Source of the DNA: Leptospira neocaledonica
GTDB lineage: Bacteria > Spirochaetota > Leptospiria > Leptospirales > Leptospiraceae
Reading direction: 5' to 3'
Length of the DNA stretch: 64,000 nt
NCBI RefSeq assembly: GCF_002812205.1
Contig: NZ_NPEA01000007.1
Span: 124,001-188,000 of the forward strand
Part shown: positions 9,152 through 18,559 of the stretch, piece by piece
Layout of the letters: each line of letters opens with the position of its first letter
How positions within the stretch are numbered: position 1 is the stretch's first letter
Notes under the pieces: model-generated
The model's database searches: none
What the model was told of the DNA's origin: nothing
The model's input: the letters and a program-made list of their open reading frames with translations, nothing else
Translations under genes and position numbers: made by a program

Positions 9152-9772
9152 TTATTCAGGCAAACGGAATTTAGGAAGAGATAGATTAAATCGAACTGCG
9201 ATCATTCGTACTAATATCACAAGAAAGGCAGAAACCGCAGTGTTTAAACTTCCATCCACTTCATATCTATCTAATACAATGTATAAGATTGCTCCTGCCA
9301 AACATGCAGTTGCATAAATTTCTCTACGAAAGATCATAGGAACCTCATTGATAAGAGTGTCTCGGATCACTCCTCCGAACACCGCAGATACCATTCCTAG
9401 AATCGCTGCGGCAAAAGGATTCACTCCGCTAAGTAAGGAAATCCTAGTTCCAATCACGGTATAAATTCCTATCCCAACTGTGTCGAAAAAGAAAATCCCG
9501 GTTTTCATTCGGATTAAAAGTTTAGGAAATACGAATGTGATCGCAAAACCCACAAAGATGGCCCAAAGAACATTGGAATCGGAAACCCAAGAGACAGGAT
9601 AATTTCCTAATGTAATATCTCTTAAAGTTCCTCCACCGATCGCAGTGATAAATCCCGTGAAAAATACACTAAATGCGTCCGCGTGATAGGTCTTTTTTTC
9701 CGCAGCGGCCAAGGCTCCTGACACCGCAAATACGGTGACCCCGGCCAAATTGAAAAAATAAGAAAGGTCCAC
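9152..9772 (-). CDS. TRIC/UPF0126-family channel (YadS/YicG-like)
   Basis: A 206-residue membrane protein with seven predicted helices arranged as two repeats. Each repeat has the family's glycine-rich kinked motif: GGGTLRD near residue 48 and GGVIRD near residue 134. Prokaryotic TRIC homologues form trimeric monovalent cation channels; some relatives of this family have been linked to glycine transport. A single bp separates its start from the stop of the upstream SDR, indicating co-translation in the same operon. The start ATG 9772 gives MDLSYFFNLAG, typical for the family. Confidence 0.88.
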   Translation of the reverse strand: MDLSYFFNLAGVTVFAVSGALAAAEKKTYHADAFSVFFTGFITAIGGGTLRDITLGNYPVSWVSDSNVLWAIFVGFAITFVFPKLLIRMKTGIFFFDTVGIGIYTVIGTRISLLSGVNPFAAAILGMVSAVFGGVIRDTLINEVPMIFRREIYATACLAGAILYIVLDRYEVDGSLNTAVSAFLVILVRMIAVRFNLSLPKFRLPE

Positions 9773-9773
9773 C

Positions 9774-10580
9774 TTAACTCTTTTTGTATACTTTTTGTTT
9801 CTTCTTCCCCTTTCCCATGAGAGAAGGGCTGAGTAACGCGTTCAACCCCGGCAGAAAACTTCCTACCTTTGCTAAAAATCCTCTGGAACCAGGGATCAGA
9901 ACTTCCATAGGTTTATTAGGAATGACCTTGTTAAAAATAATATCAGTTACTTCTTCCGTTTTGAGATATCTGTTTCCTGAGAATGTCATGGAAGCTTCTT
10001 CATAATCTTTTTGCAGATCAAGCATCGGTGTTTGGATCGCGTCGGGACAAACCACACTTACGAATACTTTTTTAGGTTTCAATTCTTGAGCGACCGCTAG
10101 GGAGAATCCTCTAACTGCAAACTTAGAAGTAGAATAAAGAGAGATCCCAGGAATTGGAGCTACACCGGCCAAAGATGCAATATTTATAATATGCCCTCCT
10201 CCTTGTTCTATCATACGGATAGAAGCTTCTCTAGTCCCATACATCAAACCCTTAGCGTTGATATCTATATGTCTGTCTATATCCTTAGGACTTACATTTT
10301 CGATATAACCTGGAAGAAGATATCCTGCCACATTCATTAGAATATCCAGTTTTCCCCATTTTTTATAAGCAAGATTCATTACCTTCTTCCAATCGGAAGG
10401 AGAAGTCACATCTAACTTGGCAGTCAGGACTTTGTTCTTGTCAAACTTCTGCTTAGAAACATAATCCTTCAGAGCTTTTTCGTTCAGATTCGTGAGAAGA
10501 ATATTATGACCTAAGGAGTGGGCCTTCTCCGCAAGATTTTTGCCTAAACCACCGTTTGCACCAGTGATGAGTATATTCAT
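9774..10580 (-). CDS. Short-chain dehydrogenase/reductase
   Basis: A 268-residue classical SDR. Visible are the NAD(P)-binding TGANGGLG (residues 6-13), MNVAG (NNAG equivalent), IINIASLAG with the catalytic Ser and the YSTSK active-site Tyr/Lys. The C-terminal tail is basic (GKGKKKQKVYKKS). A downstream hydrophobic-basic tail of this type is common in SDRs acting on lipids near membranes. It lies 9 bp after the MBL-fold gene and 1 bp before TRIC. Substrate cannot be read from sequence. Confidence 0.85.
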   Translation of the reverse strand: MNILITGANGGLGKNLAEKAHSLGHNILLTNLNEKALKDYVSKQKFDKNKVLTAKLDVTSPSDWKKVMNLAYKKWGKLDILMNVAGYLLPGYIENVSPKDIDRHIDINAKGLMYGTREASIRMIEQGGGHIINIASLAGVAPIPGISLYSTSKFAVRGFSLAVAQELKPKKVFVSVVCPDAIQTPMLDLQKDYEEASMTFSGNRYLKTEEVTDIIFNKVIPNKPMEVLIPGSRGFLAKVGSFLPGLNALLSPSLMGKGKKKQKVYKKS

Positions 10581-10589
10581 GTATATTTC

Positions 10590-11696
10590 CTAATGGGTAA
10601 CTATATTACCGAATTCTAATTGCCCAAAAGAAAAAGTCGGACTGGTCCCAGGGAAAAGCCAGAAGCCGCTCATTTCAGAAGAAGGCATAACGTTAAAAAA
10701 TTCCGGATTTCGCAAAGAAGGACCAGCGATCTCTTTTTCCAAAACCATGGAAATATATTGGTCGAGGCCAATCTCCAGAGTATTTCCGTTTAAGATCACT
10801 TCCATTCCTGTGTTTTTAGCATATTTACGCACACCTGGGATCCTGGACTTAAGCGGATTATAATTGTCCGCACTCACTCCATTCTCGCTGGTTACAAAAA
10901 TCCCCTCCGGAGTATTTGCTACCAAACTATGATTTCCGTAGGTATGCCCAGGAGTTCTGATCAAAGCAACTCCACCACCAAGCTCGGTGTCCGTATCTAA
11001 TAGAACGACCCGATCCATGGAGATACCACCGGATCCGTTCGGACAATACCAATCGGATTGAGGAGGAAGAAGTCCTTGGATAGAATTCCATTCTTCTTTC
11101 ATGACTAGAAGTTTTGCATTTGGGAAATAGCCGGGCTGGCCGTTCGCTCCCAACCATTTGCGAAGGTCCTGAGTATGCAAATGATCGAAGGAAATATAAT
11201 CCACCTTCTCCGGAGAAAGTCCTACTTGTTTAAGACATTCTTCCACGGTATTCAAAGTAGGAGCCATAATCTTTCTTCCAATATTCTGGAAAGGCCCGAA
11301 ACTTTGGGAAAGTCTTTTGAAAAACGGGGTTTCGGCATTCGCATCCACATCGGATGGGGAAAATAATAGAGTTTTGATCCCTTCCGATGTTTTGTATTGG
11401 ATGATGAATAATCGATTGATGATATGCAGAAATGGAGTGGGTAAACTAAAAGCATTCAGCAAAGCATACTTGGTAGGATAAGGAACTCGTACCAAATCAA
11501 AGGATTTGTAATATACTACTTGCGGCCCCGATAAAAATTTTTCTCTAAATCTTCTTGCTCTTCTGCGAACATCTTCCAAACGATCCACAGGGGCAGGAAG
11601 GCTGCGGGAGCCAACAAAATCTTTGATTGGTTTCAGGCTAATATCTTTTTTAGAAACTGGTTTTTTAACCGACTTGGAAACAGTTACCTTTGCCAT
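10590..11696 (-). CDS. Metallo-beta-lactamase-fold hydrolase
   Basis: A 368-residue protein with a basic N-terminus (MAKVTVSKSVKKPVSKK) and an MBL-like domain from about residue 80. Metal-ligand candidates are FDHLHTQD (an HxHxxD variant of HxHxDH) near residue 170, the TPGHTYGNH segment and a later SENGVSADN. It is the first gene of the minus-strand operon that continues with SDR, TRIC, PLP enzyme and transporter. The long segment between the first and second metal motifs contains a VMKEEW element. The substrate is unknown; an ester or lactone is possible from the SDR neighbour. Confidence 0.7.
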   Translation of the reverse strand: MAKVTVSKSVKKPVSKKDISLKPIKDFVGSRSLPAPVDRLEDVRRRARRFREKFLSGPQVVYYKSFDLVRVPYPTKYALLNAFSLPTPFLHIINRLFIIQYKTSEGIKTLLFSPSDVDANAETPFFKRLSQSFGPFQNIGRKIMAPTLNTVEECLKQVGLSPEKVDYISFDHLHTQDLRKWLGANGQPGYFPNAKLLVMKEEWNSIQGLLPPQSDWYCPNGSGGISMDRVVLLDTDTELGGGVALIRTPGHTYGNHSLVANTPEGIFVTSENGVSADNYNPLKSRIPGVRKYAKNTGMEVILNGNTLEIGLDQYISMVLEKEIAGPSLRNPEFFNVMPSSEMSGFWLFPGTSPTFSFGQLEFGNIVTH

Positions 11697-11781
11697 AAGT
11701 TCATCCCTTCACGTATTTTTTTTAAATACCGATTCTCAAGAAATGAGAACCGGACATCTGATAAAGCTTCTTTATAAAAAC

Positions 11782-12150
11782 TTAAAACGGTTTGTACAAT
11801 GCCAGATAAGCGGAGAAAGTACCAAGCGCTGGAAGACCGAACCAAAGTATCTTTGCAAATTCGGGTTTTTTATAATATGCTGTCAGTAATCCACCAAAGA
11901 AAAGCCAGATCAGAATTTTGACGATCACCCAACCAGGAAAACTAGTTAGAAGCCCAATCCTTGCTAACATTCCAAAACCTCCAACCAATACGAAGGTCAT
12001 GCCTAGTCCGTGAGCGGAAGCGATCAGTTTTCGAGGAGCGTTTTCTTTTGTACCTCCTCCTAATACGTGAAGTGCCAGACCACCGTACGCGGAGAATAAG
12101 AATAAGATGCCAAGGATATGAATAAGTTTGTACACCGGATAAGAAATCAT
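11782..12150 (-). CDS. Small four-helix membrane protein, unknown function
   Basis: A 122-residue protein with four predicted membrane helices: YKLIHILGILFLFSAYGGLA, a second around FVLVGGFGMLARIGL, a third VIVKILIWLFFGGLL and a fourth near the C-terminus. His10 in the first helix and His48 in SAHGLG could be haem or copper ligands, as in SirB/CopD-like helical proteins, but I cannot assign a family. It ends 85 bp before the MBL gene start and begins 52 bp after the cyclase stop, all on the minus strand. Coding potential is supported by uniform hydrophobic patterning. Confidence 0.65.
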   Translation of the reverse strand: MISYPVYKLIHILGILFLFSAYGGLALHVLGGGTKENAPRKLIASAHGLGMTFVLVGGFGMLARIGLLTSFPGWVIVKILIWLFFGGLLTAYYKKPEFAKILWFGLPALGTFSAYLALYKPF

Positions 12151-12202
12151 AGGTGTCTATTCTTAGGATCCGAGGATCTTATGGAAAGCGAAAAACGACC
12201 TT

Positions 12203-14467
12203 CTACTTTTCAAGAAGGTGTTGCACTCCGACCCAATTTCCAAGGGGTGGAGACTCTATATATTCTTGGCAACGTTTTCTGTATAATATAGCAACTATAT
12301 CTTCCGGATAAACTTTCAGAGCTTGTTCGAAATTTTGGAGAGCTTCCTTAAAATTTCCAACCTTGTACAAAATGATCCCTCTAGAAATCAAAGCCAAAGT
12401 GGCGTCCTTTAGTTTGCGAATATGTGGATCATCTGATTCATAAATTTCATATATGATGATGGGTTGGCTTTTTCCTTTAACCACAACTGAGTCCACTTCT
12501 CGAATCGCGAGTTCGTCTGCGATCGTAAGACTAGATAAAGTGTTTTGAGTAACTAATATATCTGCCTTATACAAATTTGTGAGACTTTCTAAACGAGATG
12601 CGACGTTTACCGTGTCTCCTATTACAGTCGTATCCAATCTATGAGAAGATCCGACTGTCCCGAGCATCAGATTTCCGGTATTAATACCGATTCCGATCCG
12701 TACACCCTTTACATGTCCGTGAGCACTTTTGACTTCTTCTTCCAGTTCCCGGACCCTTCTTCTCATATCGATGGCCGCAAGAACTGCCCTATCCGCGGCA
12801 GACTTACCTTCCCAATTATTTTCAGAATGGATCACTCTTTCTGCGGAGAATAATGCAAGAATCGCATCCCCCATAAACTTATCCACAAAACCTTCGTACT
12901 TTTGGATAAGAGGTTCCATCTTAGCAAGATAGCCGTTTATAAATCTGAAATTTTCTTCGGGAGTCATCTTCTCCGAGATGGTAGTAAAAGAACGAATGTC
13001 GGTGAATAGAACGCTCATCTCTCTTAATGCAGAATCACCCAGATTCACATCTACTGCTGAATCTTTTCCAAGCACACTTAAGAATTGCATCGGAACAAAA
13101 CGGAAAAATGCATTCTTCTGTCGAGCTAACTCCAATTTTTGATGGCTCAGTTCTATGTTTAATTCTTCCGATTGTTTGTATAGATCAATGAATCGATTCG
13201 CAAGTATGGTGGTTAAGGAGATCACGAATAGAAGATACGCAAACTGAGTGAATCGGATCCCTGATTGGAAGAACATAGAATCCAAAACATCGTAACCCGA
13301 AATGAATACGATGATGAACATGCTGATGGCCATGAGAGAAGCGTCTTTTTTCCGAAGATACACCGCCTTTCCCATAAAGTATAATAGATAGATAAGAGAA
13401 GGTAAAATAGAGATCTGCCAAGCTCTCAAACTGATCATCAAATATTGGAATGGAGCAAAAAAGGAAAAGAAGAAAATCCCAAAACTCCATCCTGTGATAC
13501 CAAGTATTACCTTATTCGGCAAAGTAGATCCGTAAAAATAATCGTGAAGGAAAAGTAAGAAGAATGGAGCAAGCAATGCCACGGAAGCATATTCAATTCT
13601 TGTAATCCAAGTGCTATCTTGTATAAAATCGAAAATGATCGTGGATCTACTTAAAGAGTATACCGCCATGGAAATGGAGAAGACCCCGAAATATAGATTG
13701 TATTTGTCCGTTCTTCTTTTGGAAAAAATAAGAAGATGATATAGTCCGAAAAATATATAGATCGTATTTAAACTTAAGTTGATTAAGATCCCGATCTTCT
13801 TGGAAAAATCGTATTCAACGCCTAATGTATAATCCCCATCCAAATAAAATCCAAGATCCACATTCGTAGGAGTGAATACGGGAGAAAGTACGGGATAATC
13901 TTCTTCCGAAAGATGAACTGCCGGCGCATCTCCTAATAAACGAAATACGATCCTATTTTCTCCGGCTTGAAGGATACTTGAGTCCACAGGAATTTCTATA
14001 TCTCGTAGAGTTTTTCGGATCTGCATTTTTCCGTTGGAGTCCAAATGGATCTCTTTTTGGAGAAGATGTCCGTTCAGATAAATTTCCCAATTCTCCCCTA
14101 TAAAATTTAAGTAAAGTCGGATTGGATTTAAAAAAACTTGTGCCTTAGGATCGAAACTCAAATTGAATTTTGTTTGAATGGTAAATTCCTGGATCTTGTC
14201 GGAAACAGGAGTTTTATAAAGTTGGTTTAGAACGATCGGAAATTTTTCTATTTTTGAATACCCTGGCTCGGTTGATTCGAAACCGGATTTGAATTCAGGT
14301 TTAAATCCTTGTATGGATTCCCACTCCAATCTTTTTAGATCCAGGTCCTTCCAACCTGGGATGGGCTCTTCTTCTTGAGAACCCAGAGAGTAAAAAGAGA
14401 ATAAGAAAAAAGAAATAAAGACTAGAGATCTGAAAGTAAAAGCGGGATATTTTTGATTTTGCACCAT
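12203..14467 (-). CDS. Membrane adenylate cyclase (7TMR-DISM + class III cyclase + TPR-like tail)
   Basis: A 754-residue receptor cyclase: signal peptide, periplasmic DISM-like beta domain (to about residue 200), seven helices (about 215-420), a coiled linker (SEELNIELSHQKLELARQK) and a class III catalytic domain (about 470-670). Metal ligands are in LFTDIRSFT and MGDAILALF. The Lys of FVDKFMGD and the Asp of HRLDTTVIGD fit adenine rather than guanine specificity. NVASRLE supplies the transition-state Asn/Arg. A TPR-like pair of helices ends the protein. It probably converts an envelope signal into cAMP. It is divergent from bcp. The start ATG 14467 is convincing. Confidence 0.9.
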   Translation of the reverse strand: MVQNQKYPAFTFRSLVFISFFLFSFYSLGSQEEEPIPGWKDLDLKRLEWESIQGFKPEFKSGFESTEPGYSKIEKFPIVLNQLYKTPVSDKIQEFTIQTKFNLSFDPKAQVFLNPIRLYLNFIGENWEIYLNGHLLQKEIHLDSNGKMQIRKTLRDIEIPVDSSILQAGENRIVFRLLGDAPAVHLSEEDYPVLSPVFTPTNVDLGFYLDGDYTLGVEYDFSKKIGILINLSLNTIYIFFGLYHLLIFSKRRTDKYNLYFGVFSISMAVYSLSRSTIIFDFIQDSTWITRIEYASVALLAPFFLLFLHDYFYGSTLPNKVILGITGWSFGIFFFSFFAPFQYLMISLRAWQISILPSLIYLLYFMGKAVYLRKKDASLMAISMFIIVFISGYDVLDSMFFQSGIRFTQFAYLLFVISLTTILANRFIDLYKQSEELNIELSHQKLELARQKNAFFRFVPMQFLSVLGKDSAVDVNLGDSALREMSVLFTDIRSFTTISEKMTPEENFRFINGYLAKMEPLIQKYEGFVDKFMGDAILALFSAERVIHSENNWEGKSAADRAVLAAIDMRRRVRELEEEVKSAHGHVKGVRIGIGINTGNLMLGTVGSSHRLDTTVIGDTVNVASRLESLTNLYKADILVTQNTLSSLTIADELAIREVDSVVVKGKSQPIIIYEIYESDDPHIRKLKDATLALISRGIILYKVGNFKEALQNFEQALKVYPEDIVAILYRKRCQEYIESPPLGNWVGVQHLLEK

Positions 14468-14595
14468 GCGTTATTCGACAGTAGTAATTGGATGAGAAAA
14501 ACTGCAAGATTTCAAGTTTTTTAAAGGATTTTTTCCTTTTCCCAAAAATGTTTTCGGTAGAAACTATCCGGAAGGGAAAATAGGAGGAAAACTTT

Positions 14596-15075
14596 ATGTC
14601 CGACTCGTGGGAAGGCAAAAAATTACCGGAAGTAAGTTTATCTAGCTCCGCAGGAAACACCGTAAATCTACCGAAAGACTCAAGCGGTTCTTGGACCTTG
14701 TTGTATTTTTATCCGAAAGACGATACCCCAGGTTGTACAAAACAAGCCTGCTCTTATCGAGACAATCTGGAAAAGTTTACGCAAGCCGGAGCAAAGGTGT
14801 ATGGGATCAGTTCAGATTCATTGGATAGTCATCAACAATTTATTGATAAGTTCAATTTAAGTTTTCCTCTTCTATCCGATCCGAAACAAAGTTTAAGCGG
14901 TCCTTTAGGAGTTTATGGAGACCAAGAATGGCAAGGCAGAGTGTTCAAGGGACTTTCTAGAGATAGCTTTTTGGTGGGACCCGATGGAACCATCCGCAAA
15001 GTATGGAGAAAAGTGGATCCCACTAAAACTGTTGCTGAAACTTTAGAGGCGATCTTAAAAGAGGCCGGTGCCTAA
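14596..15075 (+). CDS. bcp: Thioredoxin-dependent peroxiredoxin, BCP/PrxQ type
   Basis: A 159-residue peroxiredoxin reducing hydroperoxides with thioredoxin. The active-site segment YPKDDTPGCTKQACSYRD contains peroxidatic Cys47 and resolving Cys52, the five-residue spacing of the PrxQ class. The start is preceded by AGGAGGAAAACTTT, a strong ribosome binding site. The M61 peptidase starts 4 bp after its stop. Length and motifs are standard, and there is no signal peptide, so it is cytosolic. Confidence 0.95.
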   Translation: MSDSWEGKKLPEVSLSSSAGNTVNLPKDSSGSWTLLYFYPKDDTPGCTKQACSYRDNLEKFTQAGAKVYGISSDSLDSHQQFIDKFNLSFPLLSDPKQSLSGPLGVYGDQEWQGRVFKGLSRDSFLVGPDGTIRKVWRKVDPTKTVAETLEAILKEAGA

Positions 15076-15078
15076 GGC

Positions 15079-16845
15079 GTGATCGTAAAATACACTCTAG
15101 ATACATACCAACCGCATAGACATTTATTAAAGGTGGAAATGGAAGTCCACCCAGACAAACAGGAAACATTTCTTTGTATTCCGAATTGGTCTCCAGGTTC
15201 TTATAAGATCCGAGATTATTCCAAATCTATCCATCAAGTCCAATTTACACAATCCAAACCGGGATGGAATATCGAACAAACCGATCTTGACACTTGGAAG
15301 GTTTCCTCCAAGGGAGAAACATTCAAAATTTCTTATATAGTTTACGGATTCGAACATACCGTTCGAACCAATTATTTTACGAGCGATTTTATTTTAGTCC
15401 ATCCTCCTGCAACATTCTTGTATCCTAAAGATCGGATCGATCTGGAACCTGAGTTAAGTTGGAAGAATCTTTCTCCTTTTCGTTTTTGTTATACTGGATT
15501 GAAGAAAAAAGAAGGTTCTAAACAAACTTGGAAGGCAAAAAATTTCGACGAATTTTTTGACTCACCTATTCTTCTTACAAACGAAAAACAAACCTCTTTT
15601 AATATAGAAGGCTGTGAGTTTGATCTAGTCATCCTAGGAGATATTGAAACAAAAGATAAGAAGAAAATCTCCAAGGATCTGGCAACCGTCGTGGAAACCC
15701 AGATCAAACTTATGGCTGGAACGGAAAATAAATATTATCTATTTGTTTTAGACATGAGCGATAATCTGTATGGGGGATTGGAACATCTCAATTGTAGCAT
15801 CAACCAATTCGACCCGAACGGATGGTCTAATCCGGATAATTATAGAACTCTTTTAGAACTTTTATCTCATGAATATTTCCATCATTGGAATGTGAAAAGA
15901 ATTCGTCCGATCGCACTCGGACCTTTCGATTACCAAAAGCCGAATTTAACAAAAGAATTATGGATCGCAGAAGGTATCACAAGTTTTTTCGATGCATACT
16001 TTCTGCTTCTTTGCGGATCTTATTCTCCCCAGCAATACCTGAACAAACTTTGGAAGGATATACAAGAATTGGAAGAATCTCTGGGTGAATCCTGGATGAG
16101 TTTAGAAGATTCCAGTTTTACCGCTTGGACTAAATATTATAATCGTCCATTCGATCCGAATTTTTCGAATACAGGGATCTCTTATTATACAAAAGGTGCC
16201 ATTCTATCCTTAAGTATGCATCTTTATATCCTGAAAGAAACCAAAGGCAAAAAATCCTTGGTGGATATCATGGTTGCATTGAACAAACAATATCATCAGG
16301 AAAAAAAAAGAGGTTTCACCAAGGCTGAATTTTTTCAAACAGCGAAGAAGGTTACAGGTCTTGATCTGAAACTGGAATTCGATGCCTATATTGTGGAACC
16401 GAAACGTATTCCTATCGAAACATATTTACATTTGATCGGCGTGGAAAGAACTGCTTCTAAGCCGAAGATAGAGTCTGGATTTAGAGTAAAAGAAGAAAGA
16501 GGAAGAATGATCGTAAGTAAAATTCTTCTCTCTAAATCCGTAAAAGAAACGGATATCAATCTTGGTGACGAATGGATCGCATTGGATGATAAGAGAATTC
16601 TTCCAGGGAATTTTAAAGAATTATTAAATCAGTACCAACCTGGGAAAAAGGCGGACCTTCTTCTTTCCAGAAGAGGAAAGATCTTAAAAAGAAAAATCAA
16701 ATTCGATTCTTCTCCTTCTGCAAACGAACTTTGGCTGGATGAAAAAGCGGAAGCTCCAAACAAAGAATTGAGAGAAGTATTTTTGAATCTGGGAAAAGAT
16801 CCTGCGATTTCGAAAACTTCCCCCAAAAAAACTAAATCGAAGTAA
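15079..16845 (+). CDS. M61-family (glycyl aminopeptidase-like) metallopeptidase with PDZ domain
   Basis: A 588-residue protein of MEROPS family M61. It has an N-terminal beta-sandwich domain (residues 1-170), a thermolysin-like domain with zinc motif HEYFHHWN (His264, Glu265, His268) and the third ligand Glu298 in [10 protein letters not shown], and a C-terminal PDZ-like region (about 470-560). No signal peptide is visible, so it is probably cytosolic. The start is GTG 15079, 4 bp after bcp and with only a weak ribosome binding site, suggesting coupled translation. Its 3' end overlaps the convergent SDR by 14 bp. Family function is release of N-terminal Gly or Ala; the true substrate is unknown. 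Confidence 0.88.
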   Translation: MIVKYTLDTYQPHRHLLKVEMEVHPDKQETFLCIPNWSPGSYKIRDYSKSIHQVQFTQSKPGWNIEQTDLDTWKVSSKGETFKISYIVYGFEHTVRTNYFTSDFILVHPPATFLYPKDRIDLEPELSWKNLSPFRFCYTGLKKKEGSKQTWKAKNFDEFFDSPILLTNEKQTSFNIEGCEFDLVILGDIETKDKKKISKDLATVVETQIKLMAGTENKYYLFVLDMSDNLYGGLEHLNCSINQFDPNGWSNPDNYRTLLELLSHEYFHHWNVKRIRPIALGPFDYQKPNLTKELWIAEGITSFFDAYFLLLCGSYSPQQYLNKLWKDIQELEESLGESWMSLEDSSFTAWTKYYNRPFDPNFSNTGISYYTKGAILSLSMHLYILKETKGKKSLVDIMVALNKQYHQEKKRGFTKAEFFQTAKKVTGLDLKLEFDAYIVEPKRIPIETYLHLIGVERTASKPKIESGFRVKEERGRMIVSKILLSKSVKETDINLGDEWIALDDKRILPGNFKELLNQYQPGKKADLLLSRRGKILKRKIKFDSSPSANELWLDEKAEAPNKELREVFLNLGKDPAISKTSPKKTKSK

Positions 16846-17545
16846 TTCCGCCATCCACAGTCCAATTTGCACCGTTAATATAACCTGATTCGGAAGAAAT
16901 TAAAAAAGATACAACTCTTGCAATTTCTTCCGGAGAAGCGATCTTCTTTACCGGTGTCATCTCTATTATCTTTTTGCGATGATCATCCACCTGGTCTTCT
17001 TGGATGCCCATCTTTGTTTCCATATAACCTGGACTTACTGCGTTAGAGGTGATCCCTTTTTCTCCCCATTCTGCAGCGATCGATTTCATAAAACCTATGA
17101 TCCCATGTTTGGAAGAGGAATATGCCACAGACAATGCGCTTCCTTGTACCGACAAAGAAGAAGCTATATAAACAAATCTTCCGAACGTTTGAGCGCTGAA
17201 TATAGGAAGTAACGATTTTGTAATTTGAAAAGCGGAGCGGAGATTGATGGCAAAGATCCTGTCCCATTCTTCCAAATGGACTTCCGTAATTTTATGATAA
17301 GGACCGCCGTAACCTGCACAATGTACAAATCCACGGATAGGAGAAGCCGTAGATTTCAGATTTTTACAGGCATTTTCCAATTCATCGGAAGATGTGAGAT
17401 CTATTTTTTGGAATGTTTCGTTCGGATGAAGTTTGTCCGGAGAAACCAGATCCCAATTTAGGATCTTATATCCTAAATTTCCTAATTCGGAAACAAGAGC
17501 TCGGCCAAGACCCCCACTTCCTCCAGTGATTAAAATTGTAAACAT
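16832..17545 (-). CDS. Short-chain dehydrogenase/reductase
   Basis: A 237-residue classical SDR when started at ATG 17545 ([14 protein letters not shown]). The open frame extends upstream to 17617, but that longer form overlaps the argB start and adds 24 residues before the Rossmann strand, so I prefer 17545. Motifs are [16 protein letters not shown] (NNAG variant), VYIASS, the YSSSKHG catalytic Tyr/Lys and a C-terminal [12 protein letters not shown] typical of FabG-like enzymes. It may be a 3-oxoacyl or alcohol dehydrogenase. It faces the M61 gene and is divergent from argB with a 43-bp spacer. Confidence 0.85.
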   Translation of the reverse strand: MFTILITGGSGGLGRALVSELGNLGYKILNWDLVSPDKLHPNETFQKIDLTSSDELENACKNLKSTASPIRGFVHCAGYGGPYHKITEVHLEEWDRIFAINLRSAFQITKSLLPIFSAQTFGRFVYIASSLSVQGSALSVAYSSSKHGIIGFMKSIAAEWGEKGITSNAVSPGYMETKMGIQEDQVDDHRKKIIEMTPVKKIASPEEIARVVSFLISSESGYINGANWTVDGGITSI

Positions 17546-17588
17546 TTCCGAATCGACGTACAAGTGGGGAACGATTTCTCTGTTTGGT

Positions 17589-18461
17589 ATGGAACATTCC
17601 TTTGAGAGGGTCAACAATATTCTGGAGGCCCTTCCCTATATTACGAAATACTCCGGGAAAACCGTGGTCATCAAATATGGCGGAGCCGCAATGGCAAAGG
17701 CTGACTTAAAGGAATCTTTTGCAAAAGATATCGTTCTTCTAAAATATGTAGGCATCCATCCGGTTATCGTACACGGAGGCGGGCCGGAGATCAATAGACT
17801 CTTGGAAAGTTTGAATATTCCGACCGAGTTCGTTCACGGACATAGGGTCACAAACGAAGAAACCATGGACGTGGTGGAAATGGTACTCACCGGAAAAGTA
17901 AATAAACAGATCGTTTCCATGATCAATAAAGAAAGTGGGAATGCAGTAGGACTTTCCGGAAAAGACGGAAATCTTGCAACCGCTTCCAAGACCAAAATTG
18001 AAATAGATGTAGAAGGCAAAAAATCCGAACTAGTAGATGTTGGTCTTGTGGGTAAGATCGACAAAATAGATCCAACTGTCATCCTATCTCTCCAAGAAAA
18101 AGGTTTTATCCCGGTTATTTCTCCTGTGGCAGAATCGGAATCAGGAGAATCCCTAAATATAAACGCAGATACTTTTGCGGGGGAATTAGCAGGAGCTTTA
18201 AAAGCAGAAAAGCTAATTTTACTGACCGACACGAGCGGAATATTGATCGACGGAAAACTTGTAACAGGTTTAAACCGTGCCTTAGTAAAAGATTATATTC
18301 GAAAAGGAGATATCACTGGAGGAATGATCCCTAAAGTAGAATGTTGTCTTTCTGCAATCGATCAAGGAGTAAGAAGGACTCATATTATTGACGGAAGAGT
18401 CCCCCATTCTATCCTGATCGAAATCTTTACCGATCAGGGAATCGGTTCCTTGATCGAATAA
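17589..18461 (+). CDS. argB: Acetylglutamate kinase
   Basis: ArgB phosphorylates N-acetylglutamate, the second step of arginine biosynthesis. Using ATG 17589 gives 290 residues starting [18 protein letters not shown], the usual length. An upstream extension of the frame to 17433 lies inside the opposing SDR gene and is not credible. Motifs are VIKYGGAAM (ATP-binding Lys/Gly), [11 protein letters not shown] (acetylglutamate site) and GLSGKDGNL. The C-terminal [10 protein letters not shown] is typical. I see no other arg genes, so it is a single-gene transcription unit here. Confidence 0.96.
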   Translation: MEHSFERVNNILEALPYITKYSGKTVVIKYGGAAMAKADLKESFAKDIVLLKYVGIHPVIVHGGGPEINRLLESLNIPTEFVHGHRVTNEETMDVVEMVLTGKVNKQIVSMINKESGNAVGLSGKDGNLATASKTKIEIDVEGKKSELVDVGLVGKIDKIDPTVILSLQEKGFIPVISPVAESESGESLNINADTFAGELAGALKAEKLILLTDTSGILIDGKLVTGLNRALVKDYIRKGDITGGMIPKVECCLSAIDQGVRRTHIIDGRVPHSILIEIFTDQGIGSLIE

Positions 18462-18481
18462 GAGGAAAGTTTCGAATCTCC

Positions 18482-18509
18482 TTGACAGGAGTTGGATTTG
18501 GGCTGGAAT
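18482..18509 (+). promoter_or_regulatory. Sigma-70-like promoter for the GAF-SpoIIE gene
   Basis: TTGACA (18482-18487), a 16-bp spacer and TGGAAT (18504-18509, four of six -10 matches) lie 51 bp upstream of the ATG at 18560 and just after the argB stop. The -35 is a perfect consensus, the -10 is weak, so an activator may assist. Confidence 0.45.
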
Positions 18510-18559
18510 AAGCCCTCCAATCTGAAAATCTCTCAAAAAAAGAAGTATTCCCGGACCAA

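Noticed and set aside
17433..17588. Upstream extension of argB
   Set aside because: Lies within the opposing SDR gene; ATG 17589 gives the normal length and N-terminus.
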